NCBI GenBank assembly: GCA_003647275.1
Contig: QMMN01000020.1
Span: 1 to 40,099 of the forward strand
DNA length: 40,099 nucleotides
Source: Deltaproteobacteria bacterium
Lineage (GTDB): Bacteria > Desulfobacterota > Desulfobacteria > Desulfobacterales > C00003060
Reading direction: 5' to 3'
The translations under genes were made by a program, and so were the position numbers. The notes under the pieces were generated by a model. That model was not told the DNA's origin, ran no database searches, and worked only from the letters and a program-made list of their open reading frames with translations. Of this stretch, positions 8,853-17,308 are shown one piece after another; the stretch's first letter is position 1, and the number at the start of each line of letters is the position of its first letter.

Positions 8853-8940
8853 TCACTCATCCACTCTGCTTCGTTCCCAGAGTTCCAATAACAGCAGCTC
8901 CCGCCCCATCACAGGAGATCAGGTCTTGCCGCCTTAAACA
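8853..8940 (-). pseudogene. Degraded 3' gene end, related to the remnant at 9551-9804
   Basis: On the minus strand this stretch encodes DLISCDGA, then, after a one-base shift, ELLLLELWERSRVDE and a stop codon. The intact counterpart at 9551-9804 reads HLIAFDGAALLLNEIYNQSK and ends 5 residues later. The likeness extends some codons upstream (VFKAAR against VFECGRH). It contains copy 2 of the 21-bp direct repeat (8904-8924). No start codon or longer frame is present. I see no other gene in 8789-9254; a 27-codon GTG frame at 9018-9101 is not convincing. Confidence 0.55.
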
Positions 8941-9182
8941 CCCCCATTTCTTTTCCTCCGACGAATTTTCTATGAATCGGGGTGCTTGAGCGAGAAAAAT
9001 ATTTAAAAAAGTACATTGTGTATACAATTGACACAGTGGTTAACCTCACCGTTCATCGGTTCGCAAAGCTGCTGGAAAAGGAAAATCAAAAAGAGTCTTA
9101 GGCTCTAAACCTTCCCTCCTTCTTGGACAAGATGAACAGGATCTACACGCCGAAAAAGATAATCGCATCTTTCATTGTTGAG

Positions 9183-9254
9183 TTGACATGGCACAGTTCT
9201 CGTGCTAACCCATAAATGCATCAAATGCATCATACTCCCAAGGAGGGAATTGCT
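9183..9254 (+). promoter_or_regulatory. Possible promoter/operator and RBS of the RHH antitoxin
   Basis: TTGACA occurs at 9183-9188. The direct repeat ATGCATCA, in AAATGCATCAAATGCATCAT, lies about 30 bp further on. AAGGAGGG then sits at an ideal distance before the ATG at 9255. A clear -10 box is not evident. Antitoxins of the ribbon-helix-helix type usually bind such short repeats, but the assignment here is tentative. Confidence 0.35.
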
Positions 9255-9485
9255 ATGGCCAACATAACCCTCAAAGTTGACGACGAACTCTTGGAAAAGG
9301 CCCGCCGGCTCGCCTTCCAGAGGAAGACGTCCATCAATGCTATCGTCAAACAAAGACTCGAGGAATTTGTCGCGAGCGATCTCAGCCGCGAAGCTGTTCT
9401 CGAAGGCCTGGAGGCTTTTTTCCGGCGGAGCAAAGCCAGGGTCGGGAAAAAGACCTGGACCAGGGACGAGATTCATGAAAGATAA
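9255..9485 (+). CDS. Ribbon-helix-helix antitoxin-like protein
   Basis: The 76-residue protein starts MANITLKVDDELLEKARRLA after a strong AAGGAGGG; an upstream in-frame ATG at 9216 lacks such a site. The pattern of a basic strand followed by two helices (RKTSINAIVKQRLEEFVA) fits the ribbon-helix-helix antitoxin superfamily, partners of PIN ribonucleases. It overlaps the following PIN gene start by 11 bp, as in VapBC operons. It is one of few plus-strand genes in the cas region, and its toxin partner is truncated, so the module is probably no longer a functional pair. Confidence 0.8.
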   Translation: MANITLKVDDELLEKARRLAFQRKTSINAIVKQRLEEFVASDLSREAVLEGLEAFFRRSKARVGKKTWTRDEIHER

Positions 9486-9567
9486 GGTTTTTCTGGACAC
9501 GAACATCTTTATCTATTCCATTGATGCCTCTGCCCCTCCTTATTTGATGCTTATACCTTTGCTTTGA
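9475..9567 (+). pseudogene. Truncated PIN-domain toxin (VapC-like)
   Basis: The frame encodes MKDKVFLDTNIFIYSIDASA and then ten unrelated residues before a stop, 30 residues in all. The first 20 residues are the first strand and helix of a PIN ribonuclease, with the catalytic aspartate in FLDTN; family members have about 130 residues. The PIN-like part stops near 9537, where the end of a minus-strand gene remnant begins, so a deletion or insertion junction lies around 9537-9551. The rest of the PIN gene is not in this window. Confidence 0.85.
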
Positions 9568-9804
9568 TTATAGATTTCATTTAGGAGCAATGCTGCCCCA
9601 TCAAAGGCGATCAGGTGGCGGCCACATTCAAAAACCGGAAGCCTCCAGTCCAGCTCATCTTTATCCCATTTTGTAATCTTCCTTCCACGATAACCTACTG
9701 GCCTGTAAGCACGTTTACCATCTACGCTCCACCAGTAAGAAGGCTCAACCGAGCTGGCGGAAACGGATTTTTCTTCTTGTATTCGGATGCATTCGGCTGA
9801 CGCC
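9551..9804 (-). pseudogene. 5'-degraded gene downstream of the type III operon
   Basis: The open frame runs about 84 codons to a TAA at 9551-9553 but has no ATG, GTG or TTG start near its 5' end, and a stop codon at about 9805 closes it upstream. It reads like real protein: WWSVDGKRAYRPVGYRGRK, then KWDKDELDWRLPVFECGRHL and IAFDGAALLLNEIYNQSK. I do not recognise the family. It lies 33 bp past the stop codon of the RAMP gene on the same strand and could be the end of a lost type III accessory gene; that is speculation. Fragments of its 3' end recur at 7713-7733 and 8853-8940. Confidence 0.55.
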
Positions 9805-9837
9805 TAACTTTTTCGTGGTAATTCTGCTTTCTCCCTC

Positions 9838-10725
9838 TCACAAGGGTATCAATGTACCATCATAATTGAGAGAAAACCCCCACTGATCTTTATCCATCAA
9901 ACAAGAGCCTGGCTTCCAACATAATTCAGAAGGTGGCATGTGTTGTCCGGCTCCCCTTCTTTGATCCCATTCACGCCCTCTTAACATTTCAATATCGCCC
10001 TTAACATCAATATTGCCGTGGGCCATATGAGCAGGAATATACCTACGCTGACCTTTCAGAACAATCGATGCCTTTTCTTTATTGAAAGATTCTGCCCATA
10101 CAGGGCAAGTAACACTTGAACAGTTTCCATCCTCAAGCAATAGCCGTCCAAATCCATATCGCTGCTCACCTCCAATTTGAAGGGAGGACAAGACCTTTGC
10201 CAGCTCCAGCCCCATCAAAGTGGGTTTTTCGGGAACTGCATTATTTAAAAAAATGTATCCTCGCAGGTAAACCGGCATTGAATTTTCAGGTTTATCCACA
10301 ATCGTCTGATGTGATAACAACTCAATCTCATGTAAAGATTCATCCTCGGCTGTACGAGAACTATGGTCAATGCCTGTAGTAGTAAACGAAGTAATAAAGC
10401 AGCGCTCGAATTCATCCTGTGGCAAAGCACCCCACATTAATCCCTCATTCGTGTATCGGGGGAGGTAATCGTTTTGACGGTTTTTAAAATCTTCTGTGAA
10501 ATAAAAATAGGAGAATTTAGCATTCTTTTTCAGCATCTCTCCAACACCTTGGTAATCTGGCAAATCCTTGCCTGATATCATTTGTGCGAGGCGAGCAGTC
10601 ACCGCCGCCCACATGTTCCTGCCCGGCACGTAGTATCGGGTTTTTGCCAACATGCCTATTTGTCGATATCCAATGTGTAGTGGGCTTTTAAGTCGAAAAA
10701 CAACTTCAAACGCTTCCCAACTCAT
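9838..10725 (-). CDS. RAMP-superfamily subunit of the type III-C complex (Cmr3/Cas5-like position)
   Basis: The 295-residue protein has RAMP features: an N-terminal strand WEAFEVVFRLKSPLHIGYRQ, a helix with GRNMWAAVTARLAQM, and the glycine-rich loop GGEQRYGFGRLLLE (about residues 187-200). Such subunits bind crRNA in type III complexes. It is the last gene of the III-C operon and overlaps cmr5 by four bases (ATGA). Because Cmr1-, Cmr4-, Cmr5- and Cmr6-like members are already accounted for, I infer that it holds the crRNA 5' tag like Cmr3 or Csx10, but sequence alone does not settle this. No frameshift is visible. Confidence 0.75.
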   Translation of the reverse strand: MSWEAFEVVFRLKSPLHIGYRQIGMLAKTRYYVPGRNMWAAVTARLAQMISGKDLPDYQGVGEMLKKNAKFSYFYFTEDFKNRQNDYLPRYTNEGLMWGALPQDEFERCFITSFTTTGIDHSSRTAEDESLHEIELLSHQTIVDKPENSMPVYLRGYIFLNNAVPEKPTLMGLELAKVLSSLQIGGEQRYGFGRLLLEDGNCSSVTCPVWAESFNKEKASIVLKGQRRYIPAHMAHGNIDVKGDIEMLRGREWDQRRGAGQHMPPSELCWKPGSCLMDKDQWGFSLNYDGTLIPL

Positions 10726-11132
10726 GGCGTATCCTCCTCACCCGTGGGAGCCTTAGAATCAGGAAGGGCCTTAGCGTGATAGCGGGCGTAAATGAGAGCC
10801 TGGGTGAGAACTGAGTGACCCAAAAGCAGCTTATCTATGTCTTTAGCCAATCCTCCCCTGATCTCATCCAAAATATCGCCAGACCCCAAAATGTTAATTC
10901 CTTGTTGACCGAGCAAAGACGCGGCATGCTCGGAAAGGGCTTCCGTCACATGTTTGTTTTGTGCCTTAAGATAGAGGAAGAAAGCGTATACACCCTGCTC
11001 TTGTAAGACTCCGAGCGATTTTGTAATCCAGTTAACATCCTTTTTTTCTGATTTCTGAAAAACCTTCCCGGCAATCTCAAACCCCGCTCCAGCGGCAATG
11101 GCATCTAAGTTGATTGGTTGCTCATGCGCCAT
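10722..11132 (-). CDS. cmr5: Type III small subunit Cmr5 (Cas11)
   Basis: The 136-residue, mainly helical protein matches the Cmr5 small subunit in size and pattern: SLGVLQEQGVYAFFLYLKAQ and LLLGHSVLTQALIYARYHAK. Small subunits line the target-RNA side of the type III backbone. It starts after AGGAGGG, overlaps the end of cmr4 by 11 bp and shares an ATGA with the following RAMP gene, so it is translated as part of the tight III-C operon. Confidence 0.85.
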   Translation of the reverse strand: MAHEQPINLDAIAAGAGFEIAGKVFQKSEKKDVNWITKSLGVLQEQGVYAFFLYLKAQNKHVTEALSEHAASLLGQQGINILGSGDILDEIRGGLAKDIDKLLLGHSVLTQALIYARYHAKALPDSKAPTGEEDTP

Positions 11133-12066
11133 TCTTGTTCCCTCCTATATTCAACACCTTCATCCGTCCCATTCCCCGACTGTTCATGCCACCAATGCCT
11201 AAATATTCGAGGTGACAAAATCCTTTTTCCACCGCGTCCCGCACCGAACTGATGCTATTTGAATTATTACTCTGAAATGCAGTGATCTCCTTTCCACCGA
11301 TTCTATAATAGGCAGGACTCTGGCAGACTACATCGAAACAAAATATTGTGCTTCGAGGAATTGCCTCATATGTGAACAGTGCCCCATCATCAGCCGCGCC
11401 TGTTGCCGGATCTATGGCAACAGATGTTCTCACTTCTAAGTTGGTTTTGACAATCTGACCAAAAAGTTTGTTGGATACCAAGACAATGCGCGCTTTAATG
11501 TCATTTGGGATGGATTCGTCTGTCTCAATTTCATCAATTGCACCTTCACTTTCCAACAATAGCCAGCCCAGGTTGATGGGACTGTTCAAGCCCTTTGATA
11601 ATTTGACCTTGTTTTCAGAAACACTCGGCATCTTTTGCCCGTCCCCGATTATACTCAACTGTCCTGGACTCGTAATCCACACGGGACCTTGCATACTGCC
11701 TACAGGGAAAAGCATAACATGCATATCAGAAAAGTTTGCCAGGCCAGAGAAGCTGTTTTGCTTCTTTGAAAATCCGAACGTAGTACAAACCAGGCAATCT
11801 TCTTTGCCGCAATGCCCGGAAGTAGGTTCGTCTTTCTTCTCTTGTCCTTGACCTGCACACCGCGGATATTTCCCCTCTACTTGCATCGCCAAATACGTCC
11901 TTGTCACTCCTGACAAACTAGTGCCGGGAATCTTAGGCAGATTCGTGCCTGGTTCTCGGACTATCGTATTATCGACACGGCCAAGCCGGTACCCACCAGT
12001 ACCAACATGGATCGGGTCAAGGGCCATGGCATAGTAGGTTTTCGGATCAAAATTATTTTTGCTCAT
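11122..12066 (-). CDS. cmr4: Type III RAMP protein Cmr4 (Cas7 backbone subunit)
   Basis: From the start MSKNNFDPKTYYAMALDPIH, seven bases after GGAGGG, the protein has 314 residues. Cmr4-type motifs include an N-terminal DPIHVGTGGYRLG, the LPKIPGTSLSGVTRTYLA helix, a CxxC pair in GKEDCLVCTTFGF, and the C-terminal glycine-rich loop YLGIGGMNSRGMGRM. Cmr4 subunits form the helical backbone on the crRNA and cut the target RNA at 6-nt intervals. The start overlaps the cas10 stop region by 14 bp, showing translational coupling. Confidence 0.9.
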   Translation of the reverse strand: MSKNNFDPKTYYAMALDPIHVGTGGYRLGRVDNTIVREPGTNLPKIPGTSLSGVTRTYLAMQVEGKYPRCAGQGQEKKDEPTSGHCGKEDCLVCTTFGFSKKQNSFSGLANFSDMHVMLFPVGSMQGPVWITSPGQLSIIGDGQKMPSVSENKVKLSKGLNSPINLGWLLLESEGAIDEIETDESIPNDIKARIVLVSNKLFGQIVKTNLEVRTSVAIDPATGAADDGALFTYEAIPRSTIFCFDVVCQSPAYYRIGGKEITAFQSNNSNSISSVRDAVEKGFCHLEYLGIGGMNSRGMGRMKVLNIGGNKNGA

Positions 12067-14989
12067 CACCTGTCCCTCCAAGACGTTTTTTCAAGATCTT
12101 CAAGTGCAGTTCAAGGCAATCTTTCAACAGTCCATCAAGTACTGCTTGTTTCATTTCTTCCAATTGGACTCCGTTGAACTTCCACTGCACCTTCAAGGTA
12201 GTTTCGACCAGTTGCCGCCGAGCGTCTTCGTCCCCCCAATCGTTGAGCGCCTTTTCGATTATCGCCCAGCCGTTACGCAAAGCAGTATCAGTAAGTTCGT
12301 GATTTCTGAGAATGTACCACAAATTGGATAATGCATCTACGTCCTCCAAATACCGCAGCGATTCGCCAGCCTCGAAGCGTCTGGCGGTGGTATCGAGAAA
12401 AATAAAAGAAAATCGGGAAGGATGGATCGTAACCGTGTCCCCTGCTTCCAGTTCAGACACATGCACCCTCTGATGGCTTCCTTTGCCAGGCACAGCAAAG
12501 GTGTGGGCACGTTCTTCCAGAGCTTTTCCCTCTGTTTTGAAATAAGGATAGAAGTAATCTGTCTTGTTTGGGTCAGCAAAACCGTATGAGATATGCCAAC
12601 ACACCTTTCTTCCGTCAGGGCGACCAAGGGTGAGGTGGCGAACCCTATTTCCATTGGAGGCATCATTAGCCGCCAGCACTTGCCACTTTTCTTCCTTTTG
12701 GCTTCCAAACGCTTTAGTCATCCGATGGCCGGCTTCCATTACTGCAAACAATGGAGTCTTACGGGGAAAAAATGTCAGCCCCATATGGAGGGGCAGCCGA
12801 TCGCGTACCTTAGACATTTCAGCTTCGTATTTTGCTTTGATCTGCTGGGCGATCTCCATGGCCTGCTCGGCAGGAATCAGCACCCAGAAGCGATCCGGGG
12901 TGCGGGTGATCGGGATAATTGGAATATTTCCCTCGGTAGGAAGTGCAGCGGATAGAGTAACTTCTCTCCACTCCCTGTCGTCTTCTGACCGGATGCTCAA
13001 GTTGCCTTTTTCTTCAGTTAAACGATGGGCCAAGGTCGTGGCATCTTCATTTTCCCTGGCAAGCCACTGGAGATTGCTTATGGTGACCCATTGGCTATTG
13101 ATGTGACATATGCTGATGGAAGCGCCGTTTAATGTCCCATCGTAAACCTTGGATTTGTCCAGCTCATTTGTCTTTAAGGTAAGTATGAGACGGGTGGAGC
13201 GTAGCCCTTCAAAAGCAGGAAGCTTCTTGATCTCATCCAAGCTCTGGTCGAAGAAAGTTTGCGTGGTTTCCCAGAAGCGGCGGATACGGGCGGGAGAAGG
13301 GTGTTTTTTGAATAGTTGATGTAATAACCAATTGGTCCTGTCATCATCAGCCAAATTGAACCAGTTGGGCATATCCTTAATTGCCCGATCTTCTACAATA
13401 GATGCGAAAAACGACTCAAATGATGTTGCATGTTTGAAACCGTCATGAATGTGTTTAATTATACAGTCATTTTTTTCTGATTTTTCTAAACATTGTTGAA
13501 TCTCTCTTCTGAGACCCGATTCAGTGCCATTTGTATTGGCCACTTTTTTGATGGCTGCATTATTATGAATCCACTCCCAAATCGATTGGGCTCGCAAACT
13601 GTCCGAATTTCGGCCATCTAACCAATGTCTAAGATCAAATGACGTCACCAGCAGTGCAACTCGACCATGACGATCAGCCACCTCCTCAAGCCAGATGGTC
13701 CCATGAGACTTAGCGATATCTTCCTTCCATTTTTCTCCCCTCCCACTTCGTCTTACCCTGCAAATATCACAGACGACATCCTTATTATTCTCATTCCCAT
13801 TTAGCCGGACCGAACATACAGGGCACACATTTCCATCAGGGGCGGTGCCATTAATTTGGACCTCACGAACAGGAACTAAGGTATCCTTTACCGTATTACG
13901 CATCAACTGAACCATTGGAATTAATGAACGAGTTGACTCGGAGATCTTGACTACGGGAGTGATCTCCAAATCAAGATCATGTGCAAAGTTCTTAATGCGT
14001 TCTTTTAGCTCGTTTTTCACTTCAGCATAATCCACATCAGGGTATGAAAAATAAGCACCATTAACATCACAGTATAACAAAGCGCCTACCGGCCTCTCTA
14101 CCTCCAGCAGCCTCTGAACCGCCATGAAAAACTTTTCAACCACATCCTTGATACCCAACACGTCACCAATCTTGATCCCTCGCCCAATCAAGTGTTGTGT
14201 GTTCAAACCAACGCCAAGAATACTCCATTTCATCTCACGACTGACGTCATCAGGCAATTGATGGGTCAACAAGCCCATAGCAATACCGCTTTTCATCAAA
14301 GCCGCAGCCACATAAGATTGATCCCACACCGTGACATCGTTATTAGGCAACCTGGTTTCAGCCAACGAAGATGAAAGCGCCTTTTTCAGCCATCCACCTT
14401 CGCCTATTGTCTGACGACGGATTTGGAACCATGACTCGACATCCATGGTTGCGTAATTCGAAAGGATAGTCTTTAGCAACTGCGCTACCTTCTCATAAAG
14501 TTCTTCACGTCCTTGAGTGGAATAAAAGTCAGGCTGATGGACAAGAAGGTTTCGGACTCCACACCCAAAGGCGTTTGTCATCCACATATTCACAGATGAT
14601 TGCCTCAAATACCCAGAAGTATCTTTTGGTAAGTTCTTTTCAACGCCCGATACAATCCCGTGGGCCTCTTGCAACAGATACAACAAACCGTCTCCGTCTT
14701 TTTTTCTATGTTTCTTGAAAAAACTGGCAAGTTTTGGTGCGTGTGAATTGAATGGTTTAGAACCCATTAGGATGTTTTTAAATGCTTTATCATCGGCTAA
14801 TTCTTTCAATTGATCGTCTTGCTTGTAGAACTCTTCATACTTATATTCAGGCTTTTTGTTCCCAGGAATATCCTTACATTGTCCTCTCAGAAAATCAGGA
14901 TGAACTTTACCCAGCATATGAAGCCAACCGATTATCTCGCTCGTAATTAGCAGGGATCTGTTGTCCCGAAGACAATCAAGCCTACTCAT
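12053..14989 (-). CDS. csx11: Csx11-type Cas10 large subunit (type III-C), probably without cyclase activity
   Basis: The 978-residue protein is a Cas10 large subunit. The N terminus has GWLHMLGKVHPDF in the place of an HD motif, but the aspartate is methionine (H24-M25). A first palm-like region carries LLYCDVNGAYF (about 304-314). A zinc ribbon with CPVC and CDIC lies at about 388-409. The second palm region reads PITRTPDRFWVLIPAEQAME (about 690-709), so the GGDD motif expected there is absent. Size, gene context and the lost cyclase motif fit Csx11, the large subunit of type III-C (MTH326-like) systems. I infer that it makes no cyclic oligoadenylate and has no HD nuclease activity. It overlaps the upstream RAMP gene by four bases. 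Confidence 0.85.
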   Translation of the reverse strand: MSRLDCLRDNRSLLITSEIIGWLHMLGKVHPDFLRGQCKDIPGNKKPEYKYEEFYKQDDQLKELADDKAFKNILMGSKPFNSHAPKLASFFKKHRKKDGDGLLYLLQEAHGIVSGVEKNLPKDTSGYLRQSSVNMWMTNAFGCGVRNLLVHQPDFYSTQGREELYEKVAQLLKTILSNYATMDVESWFQIRRQTIGEGGWLKKALSSSLAETRLPNNDVTVWDQSYVAAALMKSGIAMGLLTHQLPDDVSREMKWSILGVGLNTQHLIGRGIKIGDVLGIKDVVEKFFMAVQRLLEVERPVGALLYCDVNGAYFSYPDVDYAEVKNELKERIKNFAHDLDLEITPVVKISESTRSLIPMVQLMRNTVKDTLVPVREVQINGTAPDGNVCPVCSVRLNGNENNKDVVCDICRVRRSGRGEKWKEDIAKSHGTIWLEEVADRHGRVALLVTSFDLRHWLDGRNSDSLRAQSIWEWIHNNAAIKKVANTNGTESGLRREIQQCLEKSEKNDCIIKHIHDGFKHATSFESFFASIVEDRAIKDMPNWFNLADDDRTNWLLHQLFKKHPSPARIRRFWETTQTFFDQSLDEIKKLPAFEGLRSTRLILTLKTNELDKSKVYDGTLNGASISICHINSQWVTISNLQWLARENEDATTLAHRLTEEKGNLSIRSEDDREWREVTLSAALPTEGNIPIIPITRTPDRFWVLIPAEQAMEIAQQIKAKYEAEMSKVRDRLPLHMGLTFFPRKTPLFAVMEAGHRMTKAFGSQKEEKWQVLAANDASNGNRVRHLTLGRPDGRKVCWHISYGFADPNKTDYFYPYFKTEGKALEERAHTFAVPGKGSHQRVHVSELEAGDTVTIHPSRFSFIFLDTTARRFEAGESLRYLEDVDALSNLWYILRNHELTDTALRNGWAIIEKALNDWGDEDARRQLVETTLKVQWKFNGVQLEEMKQAVLDGLLKDCLELHLKILKKRLGGTGDEQK

Positions 14990-16200
14990 TGTTGGATCGC
15001 CTCCTGTTCATTGATCCAAAGGAGTACCTCATTGAAATTCTTAGCAGCGGATAGCTTTACTTTCTCCTCCTCTTTCCTTTTGGTTTCGTATTCCTTGATT
15101 TTGTTTTCATAATAGCGACACATGTCTTCATATCTTTTCAACTCATCTGTATGCTTTTGTTGAGCCTCACGTCCTTTCTTATATATGGCGACTTGAGCCT
15201 TTGAGAGAATCCCGTTCGGATTTTTCTTCTTCCTCTCCAAAGACTGTAGTTCTTTGTTGGTCAACATCTTCAGTGAGCCATCCATGTTCCAGAGCTGTTT
15301 GAATTTTTTTAATGTGCTCAAATCCGGCATTATTAAGTCCCCTGGTGGCTTCGGTTTTTCCGGCACCTTCGCTCCCCTGATCTGTTTGAAGTTTGTCTGA
15401 ACTTCAATGTCTACAGGTCTTGCCAAACCCCATGCAGACGAACTCTTAGCTGAAAAGCCATAAACAGTCAGCGTTTTGTCTATGGCTTGCATCATGTACC
15501 GAAGATCAGTCCATGCCTGTGCAGTAATGTCTTTCTTAGGAGCACTAATTAAGTCAAACGGCACATATAAGAGAGAAAGAACCCCCTTAGTCCCGGGTGG
15601 TATAACTTCATATAAAATTGGGTTTATACCAACCTTGCGTTCACGTTCGTGGGGATTGATTACTTCTAATGCGGTTTCATGAAAAAAGGAGGGGAAAAAA
15701 CGTAACCGCCCAGCCCGAAAACTATTATCACTCCGCTTGTCCTTTCCAAATAGATCTATGATCCGTTCTCCATCTTTTTGGTCAATGGCACCGGTCATAA
15801 GCCGACAAGCCATGCGTAACGCCCCTTTCCATGTGCTTGCAGGGCATACTGGTATTTTGAATACTCGGTCTCTTAGAATGGGGTTATCAATGATGTAAAA
15901 GTCATTCAATCCCTTGGAAAACCACGGGGACAACAGACGAAACCTGATCTTCAGAAACCAACTGCCAAAAGGCAGATGGTCAAGATCAATGGAGGGTTGT
16001 GCAATATCTTCCCAAAACGATTTACACTTGGCCGGAACAGGATGGTCGCCTGTAAACTCTGACTTCCAGGTTTCTCTAAGGTCATCGGCCTTCTTTTTGT
16101 CTGTTGATAGCAAGCTATGGTAATAGCAAATGAACTCGTCGGTTGTGCTTAAGGCTTTTGGATCGAGAGATGACGTCAACGCGCCCCAATAATCAAACAT
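14986..16200 (-). CDS. RAMP-superfamily subunit with C-terminal coiled coil (Cmr6-like)
   Basis: The 404-residue protein has a RAMP domain with SWFLKIRFRLLSPWFSKGLN and the helix PVCPASTWKGALRMACRLM (about residues 118-136), like the backbone-capping Cmr6/Cmr1 group. The last 110 residues are highly charged, with a long predicted coiled coil (QKHTDELKRYEDMCRYYENK and EYETKRKEEEKVKL). Standard Cmr6 proteins lack such a tail, so its partner is unknown. It overlaps cmr1 by eight bases and cas10 by four, so it belongs to the core operon. The assignment to Cmr6 is by position and domain, with moderate certainty. Confidence 0.7.
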   Translation of the reverse strand: MFDYWGALTSSLDPKALSTTDEFICYYHSLLSTDKKKADDLRETWKSEFTGDHPVPAKCKSFWEDIAQPSIDLDHLPFGSWFLKIRFRLLSPWFSKGLNDFYIIDNPILRDRVFKIPVCPASTWKGALRMACRLMTGAIDQKDGERIIDLFGKDKRSDNSFRAGRLRFFPSFFHETALEVINPHERERKVGINPILYEVIPPGTKGVLSLLYVPFDLISAPKKDITAQAWTDLRYMMQAIDKTLTVYGFSAKSSSAWGLARPVDIEVQTNFKQIRGAKVPEKPKPPGDLIMPDLSTLKKFKQLWNMDGSLKMLTNKELQSLERKKKNPNGILSKAQVAIYKKGREAQQKHTDELKRYEDMCRYYENKIKEYETKRKEEEKVKLSAAKNFNEVLLWINEQEAIQQ

Positions 16201-17308
16201 CGCATGCCCCCTTTAACACATCTATCCCACTTGTTGTTTGCAAGGATGTGGCTTGAATAGTCTTCATGTATTCATCGATCAAATCACCTATCTCGTTGAC
16301 CGCTTCGGTAGGCGGTATGACTCCATAAACTCTAACCACATGCATATTATTTTGAGCAGTCCGGTATGGCATACCAAAATTGAGCATACAACCACTGCGT
16401 TCAGCATCCGATATGGTTTCGCCTCCCTTTTCACTTGTTCCCATTAGTCGATTTAAACGATCCAAGTGATTTTTCCAGCCCTTTTCTTGTTCCAGAAACC
16501 GACGAAACCCAAATTTTCCGCTACCTTTATAGCGAATGTCAAAAGCGCAAGGGACATACTGGATGCTACCTGTTGGTTCAGTCCCAGCGCATTTATCTTT
16601 CCCAAATATTCCATCAAAGTTCTTAGAGAACGTTTTCCACAGAAATCGCCTTAGATCCGGTAATTGCGGATCGGCATTTCCGGTCTTAAAACGTTTACCG
16701 TTGATATCGCTCTGCAATTGGGTTAAACCGTCAGTGGGGAAGCCAGACAAGTCATCAAAGGATACAATCCCAAATCCATGTTGAAGCTTTGCTCCGATTC
16801 CGGTCCGGTTTTCAATAAATCGCAACAACAGTCCGAGCTGTGATTTCGCCTCATCAATGGAAACACCACGAAATGCTAAACGAATGGGGAACTCACCAAA
16901 GTGAACATATAAACCCGTTAGGGTACTGGTTTTAGTATCACCACCGTGTCGGGGATCAAAAATAGATGTAAGCCATGTTCTATTGAGTTTAAGGGTACTG
17001 TAGAAATGCAATGGATGTCGCTGATCACTTTCATGTTCCCACTGAAATCGAAACAATCGGGCCCATCCTGTACAGCCAAACAGGTAACACGCCGCACAAA
17101 TTGACCTTTCTCCTTTTTGGGGTTCATAGTTACACCGAGTTTCCGCCGTAGGGTCACAAGCATATCCACCTAAGCCCCTTACAATGGCCTCATACCACCA
17201 ACGGAGGCTGCCAAGGATCCCTGTTTCATGAACTCGGACACAACCCCGGTCAACCCCGCCGGTCCAGATAGGTGTTAGCGTCTTAATCTTGATCGTTATG
17301 GGCTCCAT
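16193..17308 (-). CDS. cmr1: Type III RAMP protein Cmr1
   Basis: From the start MEPITIKIKTLTPIWTGGVD, preceded by GGGAG, the protein has 371 residues. The N terminus is characteristic of Cmr1, with TPIWTGG, then HETGILGSLRWWYEAIVRGL and a cysteine-containing loop (RSICAACYLFGCTGWARLF). In Cmr complexes Cmr1 sits at the end of the backbone that contacts the 3' part of the crRNA. An open frame continues upstream to 17533 inside cas5, but it lacks homology. The start overlaps the 3' end of cas5 by 26 bp, linking the type I and type III operons on one transcript. Confidence 0.9.
   Translation of the reverse strand: MEPITIKIKTLTPIWTGGVDRGCVRVHETGILGSLRWWYEAIVRGLGGYACDPTAETRCNYEPQKGERSICAACYLFGCTGWARLFRFQWEHESDQRHPLHFYSTLKLNRTWLTSIFDPRHGGDTKTSTLTGLYVHFGEFPIRLAFRGVSIDEAKSQLGLLLRFIENRTGIGAKLQHGFGIVSFDDLSGFPTDGLTQLQSDINGKRFKTGNADPQLPDLRRFLWKTFSKNFDGIFGKDKCAGTEPTGSIQYVPCAFDIRYKGSGKFGFRRFLEQEKGWKNHLDRLNRLMGTSEKGGETISDAERSGCMLNFGMPYRTAQNNMHVVRVYGVIPPTEAVNEIGDLIDEYMKTIQATSLQTTSGIDVLKGACDV

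Noticed and set aside
9018-9101. 27-codon GTG frame (starting VYTIDTVVNLTVHR)
   Set aside because: It reads plausibly but has no ribosome binding site, is very short and shows no recognisable family.
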